A stretch of DNA of 34,459 nucleotides from Calothrix rhizosoleniae SC01 (lineage in GTDB: Bacteria; Cyanobacteriota; Cyanobacteriia; Cyanobacteriales; Nostocaceae). The notes under the pieces were generated by a model that worked only from the letters and a program-made list of their open reading frames with translations, had not been told where the DNA came from and made no database searches. Where the stretch lies: the NCBI RefSeq assembly GCF_900185595.1, contig NZ_FYBH01000057.1:1-34459 (forward strand), written 5' to 3'. Positions 30,370 to 34,459 of the stretch are shown here, one piece after another (the stretch's first letter is position 1; the number at the start of each line of letters is the position of its first letter). The position numbers and the translations under genes are program-made.

Positions 30370-33003
30370 ATGATGAAAAAATACAGTATTTGGGTACATC
30401 GCCGTTTAATACTATTTATATTTTGTCTATTATTAGGACTTATTTCTACTTTGTTGATTCCATCGGGGTTGATATTTCCTCTGACTGTAAAAGCTGCATC
30501 TCCTTCATCTACAAGTCAATTCATAGCTGATACAACCCAAGGAGAACAGCAAGGTAAGGAATACTATGAAGCAGGGCAATTCTCTACAGCAATAAAAATT
30601 TGGCAACAGGTTCTCAAAGTTTACCAATCCCAAGGAGATAAACTCAACCAAGCCAGAGTTCTCAATAATCTTTCCTTGGGTTATCAGCAATTGGGATTGT
30701 GGTCTCAAGCGAACCAAACTATTACCGATAGCTTACAATTATTAGAGCAAAAGCAAAGTAAATACTCATCACAACAACTAAAAGTTCTAGCTCAAGCCTT
30801 AAATACCCAAGGTAGTCTCCAACTAGCCACAGGAAAATCTCAAGCAGCCGTAGAAACCTGGCAAACAGCAGCTGATATCTACAAGCAAGCAAAAAATGAA
30901 ATTGGGGTAATTCGCAGCTTAATCAATAAATCCCAGGGTTTGAGGAGTTTAGGGTTATATACTCATTCCTTATCCACCCTCACACAAGTAGAGCAAATAC
31001 TGCAAAAACAACCCGATTCTGCCCTCAAAGCATCAGGATTACGTAGTCTAGGCGTTAACCTGCGCTTAGTCAGGAAATTAGAAGCAGCACAGCAGGCATT
31101 ACAATCAAGTTTAGCGATCGCTAAAAAAGTCTCATCTCCGTGGGAAATTACCTCTACATTAATAGATTTGGGTAATCTGGCTCGGGTACAACAAGATACC
31201 AAATCTGCTGTGGAACTCTATCAACAAGCAGCCTCCACGGCTCCCTCCCAACAGTTGAAAATCCATGCCCAACTCAATCAATTGAGCATCTTAATTGATA
31301 CCAAGCAATGGGAACAGGCTCACGGATTGAGAAGTCAAATCCAGACCGAAATTGTAAATCTCAACCCCAATAGAAGTGGGATTTATGCCCAGCTAAATTT
31401 TGCCGAAAGTTTGATTCGCTTACACCAGGCAAAAATTCCAGATTCACCAACCATCGCAACCATTGCCCAATTGATTGCTACTAGCGAACAGCAAGCTAAA
31501 GCCTTGGGAGATAAGCAAGCTCAAGCCTATGCTCTAGGTAAACTGGGTAGGCTTTACGAACAGACTCAGCAATGGGAAAGTGCCCAAAAGCTAACCGAAA
31601 AAGCCCTGATGCTAGCCCAAGGCATGAATATACCGGAAATTACCTACCGTTGGCAATGGCAGTTAGGGAGAATATTTACAGCCCAGGGAAATACCCAAGC
31701 AGCGATCCCAGTTTATAATCAAGCAGTAACAACCCTGCAATCTCTGCGTAGCGATTTAGTCACAGTCGATTCAGATTTGCAGTTTTCCTTTCGAGAAAGT
31801 GTAGAACCAGTTTACCGAGAACTAGTTAGTTTATTACTCCAACCAAACCCATCAAAACTTAGTCAAAAATCTGTAAAATCAGAACCAAGCCAAAAATATC
31901 TCATCCAAGCCCGCCAAGTGATTGAGTCATTACAAGTAGCTGAGTTAGATGACTTTTTTCGTGATGCCTGTTTAGATACAAAAACCATAGGAATAGATAA
32001 ATTTGATACTCAAGCAGCAGTCATCTATCCCATCATTTTGGCAGATCGGTTAGACATTATTCTCCAACTACCACATCAACCACTACGTCACTATTCCACT
32101 CCTATCCCTCAGAAACAGCTGGAGACACATGTAGAAAAGTTGCGTAAAACTTTAGTTATCCGTAGTAGATTTACCTTTAAGCCCTTATCAAAAGAACTGT
32201 ATAATTGGTTAATTCGTCCTGCGGAAAAAGACTTAGCCAACAGTGGAGCCAAAACCTTAGTATTTGTACTTGATGGTGTATTACGAAATATTCCCATGGC
32301 AATTCTTCATGATGGGAATCAATATCTACTAGAAAAGTACAGCATTGGTCTGACTCCAGGTCTAAAGTTACTACCTCCCCAGCAACTGCAACAAAGAGAA
32401 GAATTTAAGGTGCTTGGTGCTGGTTTAACTAAAGCACGGCAAGGTTTTTCACCTCTAGAGTATGTGAACAAAGAATTCAAGGAAATCAAATCTAAAATTC
32501 CCAGTGTAGTTTTATTAAACCAGAAATTTACTCGCGAAAATATAGAAAATAACTTACAATCCAATTTTTTCCCTATCATTCATATTGCCACCCATGGAAA
32601 GTTTAGCTCTAAAGCAGTAGATACCTTTATTTTGACTTGGGATAACCGGATTCACATCCAGGACTTAGATCAACTGCTCCAAATTAACAACCAGAAATCC
32701 CAACAGGCGATCGAAATGTTAGTTCTCAGTGCTTGCGAGACTGCATCAGGGGATAAGCGTGCAGCCTTGGGTTTAGCAGGAATAGCTGTCAAGGCAGGAG
32801 CCCGTAGTACCCTAGCAACATTATGGCCTGTTAATGATGAGGCAACTGCAAAATTAATGAGCAGGTTTTACGAAGAGTTAAACAATACCAAACAGAGCAA
32901 AGTGGAAGCATTACGGAAATCCCAGTTAGCTATGTTAAAGGATCCAGCCTACCAACATCCACTTTATTGGGCACCTTACATTTTAGTCGGCAACTGGTTA
33001 TAA
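30370..33003 (+). CDS. Exported TPR-CHAT protein (caspase-like protease)
   Basis: A 877-residue protein. The N-terminus is a signal peptide or anchor (LILFIFCLLLGLISTLLIPS, likely cleavage after TVKAA). Residues about 55-460 are TPR repeats (for example YYEAGQFSTAIKIWQQVLKV, and later YALGKLGRLYEQTQQWESAQ). The C-terminal CHAT domain (about 590-877) has both caspase-type catalytic residues: His near 742 in IIHIATHGKFSS and Cys near 789 in LVLSACETASGD, then LGLAGIAVKAGARSTLATLW and a final HPLYWAPYILVGNWL. It is therefore likely an active cysteine protease working outside the cytoplasm. It starts 263 bp after the adhesin gene on the same strand. CHAT proteins beside haemagglutinin-type adhesins are common in cyanobacteria in my memory, but no substrate is known to me. 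The second ATG (30373) is an equal start choice. Confidence 0.9.
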   Translation: MMKKYSIWVHRRLILFIFCLLLGLISTLLIPSGLIFPLTVKAASPSSTSQFIADTTQGEQQGKEYYEAGQFSTAIKIWQQVLKVYQSQGDKLNQARVLNNLSLGYQQLGLWSQANQTITDSLQLLEQKQSKYSSQQLKVLAQALNTQGSLQLATGKSQAAVETWQTAADIYKQAKNEIGVIRSLINKSQGLRSLGLYTHSLSTLTQVEQILQKQPDSALKASGLRSLGVNLRLVRKLEAAQQALQSSLAIAKKVSSPWEITSTLIDLGNLARVQQDTKSAVELYQQAASTAPSQQLKIHAQLNQLSILIDTKQWEQAHGLRSQIQTEIVNLNPNRSGIYAQLNFAESLIRLHQAKIPDSPTIATIAQLIATSEQQAKALGDKQAQAYALGKLGRLYEQTQQWESAQKLTEKALMLAQGMNIPEITYRWQWQLGRIFTAQGNTQAAIPVYNQAVTTLQSLRSDLVTVDSDLQFSFRESVEPVYRELVSLLLQPNPSKLSQKSVKSEPSQKYLIQARQVIESLQVAELDDFFRDACLDTKTIGIDKFDTQAAVIYPIILADRLDIILQLPHQPLRHYSTPIPQKQLETHVEKLRKTLVIRSRFTFKPLSKELYNWLIRPAEKDLANSGAKTLVFVLDGVLRNIPMAILHDGNQYLLEKYSIGLTPGLKLLPPQQLQQREEFKVLGAGLTKARQGFSPLEYVNKEFKEIKSKIPSVVLLNQKFTRENIENNLQSNFFPIIHIATHGKFSSKAVDTFILTWDNRIHIQDLDQLLQINNQKSQQAIEMLVLSACETASGDKRAALGLAGIAVKAGARSTLATLWPVNDEATAKLMSRFYEELNNTKQSKVEALRKSQLAMLKDPAYQHPLYWAPYILVGNWL

Positions 33004-33404
33004 TTCGCGGTGCAAAATATCGCAATAACAATTAACATGAGTTCGGGAACGGCTGAAACTCTGATTATATTGTTGTTTAATTTTGTGATCTATTAACGTA
33101 CATTGGTTATTTCAGACTATCAAAGTAGAATAAACATCTTTTACCCAAACTGACGTTATATTTTCCCAGATTTGGGCAATATAAGTAATAATCTCAACAC
33201 ACAATAGTTATGAATAGGTTAAATACTTTTCTCCAATGGAGTTTTAATGTCTGGGATGTCCAGGTGTGAACCTTTGTTGAACCATCTTTATAGGTACATC
33301 TATTTTTGAATCACAGTATTGAAATTGAGTACGAGAGTTGCTGCAAATTAGATTTATCGAGTTATTAAACATTAATATTTAATTTATTAAATAAAAATTA
33401 AGTT
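33004..33404. other. Intergenic region before the receiver-GGDEF gene
   Basis: 401 bp, no gene called. It contains a diverged half-copy of the 135-bp element (33034-33100) close after the CHAT stop, and an A+T-rich stretch before the next start that probably holds its promoter. Confidence 0.5.
33034..33100 (-). mobile_element. Diverged half-copy of the 135-bp MITE-like element
   Basis: The plus strand here (AACATGAGTTCGGG, then CTGATTATATTGTTG and ATTTTGTGATC) aligns with the minus strand of 26250-26184 over about 67 bp with many scattered differences. No matching left end is visible, so it looks like an old, broken copy. Confidence 0.5.
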
Positions 33405-34459
33405 ATGTCAGTTAACACTAACCCTCTACAAGCATCTAATAGACCTCCTTTAGTTTTAATTGCTGATGATGACAAAAACGCCCGTAAGCTTTTGCGTAAA
33501 ATCATGGAGCAAGAAGGTTATGACGTTATCGATACCACTGATGGTCAACAGTGTTTAGATGCTTACCAGAAAGAAAGACCAGATATAGTTTTGCTAGATG
33601 CTATTATGCCAGTAATGGATGGTTTTAATTGTTGCAAACAACTGATTTTACACGATAAAAATAAGTTAGCCCGCACTCTTGAGACCTTAGATAAAGATTC
33701 TTCTGTAGAAAATAGTTTTCTTTCTATGATTTGGGATCACACTCCCATTTTAATGATTACGGGGTTAAATGATTCTCAATCAATAGATAAAGCCTTTCAA
33801 TTTGGTGCAAGTGACTTTATAACTAAGCCGATTCATTTGGCAGTATTACGCCGTCGTGTCAGAAGACTACTACATCAAACTCAAATATATAAACAACTGG
33901 AAGCTGCTAACCAGGCTTTACAACATCTAGCGAATGTAGATGGTTTAACTAGTTTGGCAAATCGCCGTCGCTTCGATCAGTATCTCGCTTCTCAGTGGTT
34001 GACTCTAGCACAAACCGAATCTCCTTTATCACTAATTTTGTGCGATATTGATTTCTTTAAACTCTATAACGATAAATATGGTCATCCAGCTGGGGATAAT
34101 TGTTTACAAAAGGTGGCTGGGGTAATTGGTCGTAAAGCTGAGAAAACTCATGATTTAGTTGCACGTTATGGCGGTGAAGAATTTGCTGTGATTTTGCCTA
34201 ATACTCCTGGAGCAGGTGCAGTTAAGGTGGCATCTGGGATGCAAACAGGAGTTCAACTTATACAAATTCCCCATGCTGACTCCAAGGTAAGTGATTACGT
34301 TAGCCTAAGCATAGGAGTTGCAACAACTACTCCCAACTATAATTCTGAACCTACGGATTTAATTTTGACTGCTGACAAAGCTTTATATCAAGCAAAATCA
34401 GAAGGTAGAAACCGAATTATCTTTAAGCAAATGCCTCATTCAAAGGATATAGGGCAAGT
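33405..34459 (+). CDS. Receiver-GGDEF diguanylate cyclase (PleD-like), cut by window end
   Basis: 351 codons are present and no stop is reached, so the gene is partial at its 3' end. The receiver domain has the acidic triad DDD at 21-23, phosphoacceptor Asp 65 in IVLLDAIMPVMDG, Thr in ILMITGL and Lys 141 in DFITKPI. Between receiver helix 3 and strand 4 there are about 20 extra residues (around 85-110), which is unusual. The GGDEF domain starts with DGLTSLANRRRFDQYL and has CDIDFFKLYNDKYGH and an active-site YGGEEF at 255-260. The inhibitory I-site position, usually RxxD, reads KTHD, so product feedback inhibition may be weak. It likely makes c-di-GMP when phosphorylated. It follows the CHAT gene by 401 bp and is probably a separate transcript. 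Confidence 0.88.
   Translation, partial: MSVNTNPLQASNRPPLVLIADDDKNARKLLRKIMEQEGYDVIDTTDGQQCLDAYQKERPDIVLLDAIMPVMDGFNCCKQLILHDKNKLARTLETLDKDSSVENSFLSMIWDHTPILMITGLNDSQSIDKAFQFGASDFITKPIHLAVLRRRVRRLLHQTQIYKQLEAANQALQHLANVDGLTSLANRRRFDQYLASQWLTLAQTESPLSLILCDIDFFKLYNDKYGHPAGDNCLQKVAGVIGRKAEKTHDLVARYGGEEFAVILPNTPGAGAVKVASGMQTGVQLIQIPHADSKVSDYVSLSIGVATTTPNYNSEPTDLILTADKALYQAKSEGRNRIIFKQMPHSKDIGQ

Overview
The window looks like chromosome from a filamentous, probably heterocyst-forming cyanobacterium (Nostocales; Calothrix, Nostoc or Tolypothrix-like). The evidence is many GCGATCGC (HIP1) octamers, heptanucleotide tandem repeats between genes, low GC, and cyanobacterium-typical families (BicA, CRR7, DUF2854, DUF928, CHASE2-GGDEF-EAL, PEP-CTERM, cyanobacterial TpsA adhesin). 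Species cannot be fixed from the sequence alone. No tRNA, rRNA, CRISPR array, intact insertion sequence or phage gene was recognised.

Layout. 1-4.2 kb holds housekeeping and orphan genes: an FAD monooxygenase, an exported DUF2059 protein, a Uma2-type nuclease-fold protein and a tRNA-dihydrouridine synthase. 4.3-15.9 kb, all on the plus strand, is a carbon and sodium block: glcE and glcF (glycolate oxidation, photorespiration), bicA (Na+-dependent bicarbonate uptake), a CPA2 Na+/H+ antiporter of NhaS3 type, and a seven-gene Mrp operon (C-D-E-F-G-A-B). BicA brings Na+ in with HCO3-, and NhaS3 and Mrp can export it, so the block reads as one sodium circuit for inorganic carbon uptake. 16.6-18.5 kb carries a lone receiver-domain response regulator, two small conserved proteins and the NDH-1 factor CRR7.

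18.6-34.5 kb is a surface and signalling region. On the minus strand are a CHASE2-GGDEF-EAL c-di-GMP enzyme, an exported DUF928 protein and a large PEP-CTERM zinc metalloprotease with a long coiled coil. Divergently, on the plus strand, are a two-partner-secretion adhesin (TpsA), an exported TPR-CHAT caspase-like protease, and a receiver-GGDEF diguanylate cyclase cut by the window end. No TpsB transporter is present. The combination of adhesin, two exported proteases and c-di-GMP enzymes is the best candidate for an undescribed system: c-di-GMP-linked processing or release of a surface adhesin. That idea is inference only.

The intergenic DNA is rich in dispersed repeats: three heptamer arrays, an identical 50-bp pair 9 kb apart with a diverged inverted relative, and a three-copy 31-bp repeat. 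One 31-bp copy is split by a 135-bp inverted-repeat element flanked by a 4-bp target duplication. Removing the element and one duplication restores a sequence closely matching the intact copy near 17.5 kb. Several start codons were moved from upstream TTG/GTG codons to the nearest supported ATG.
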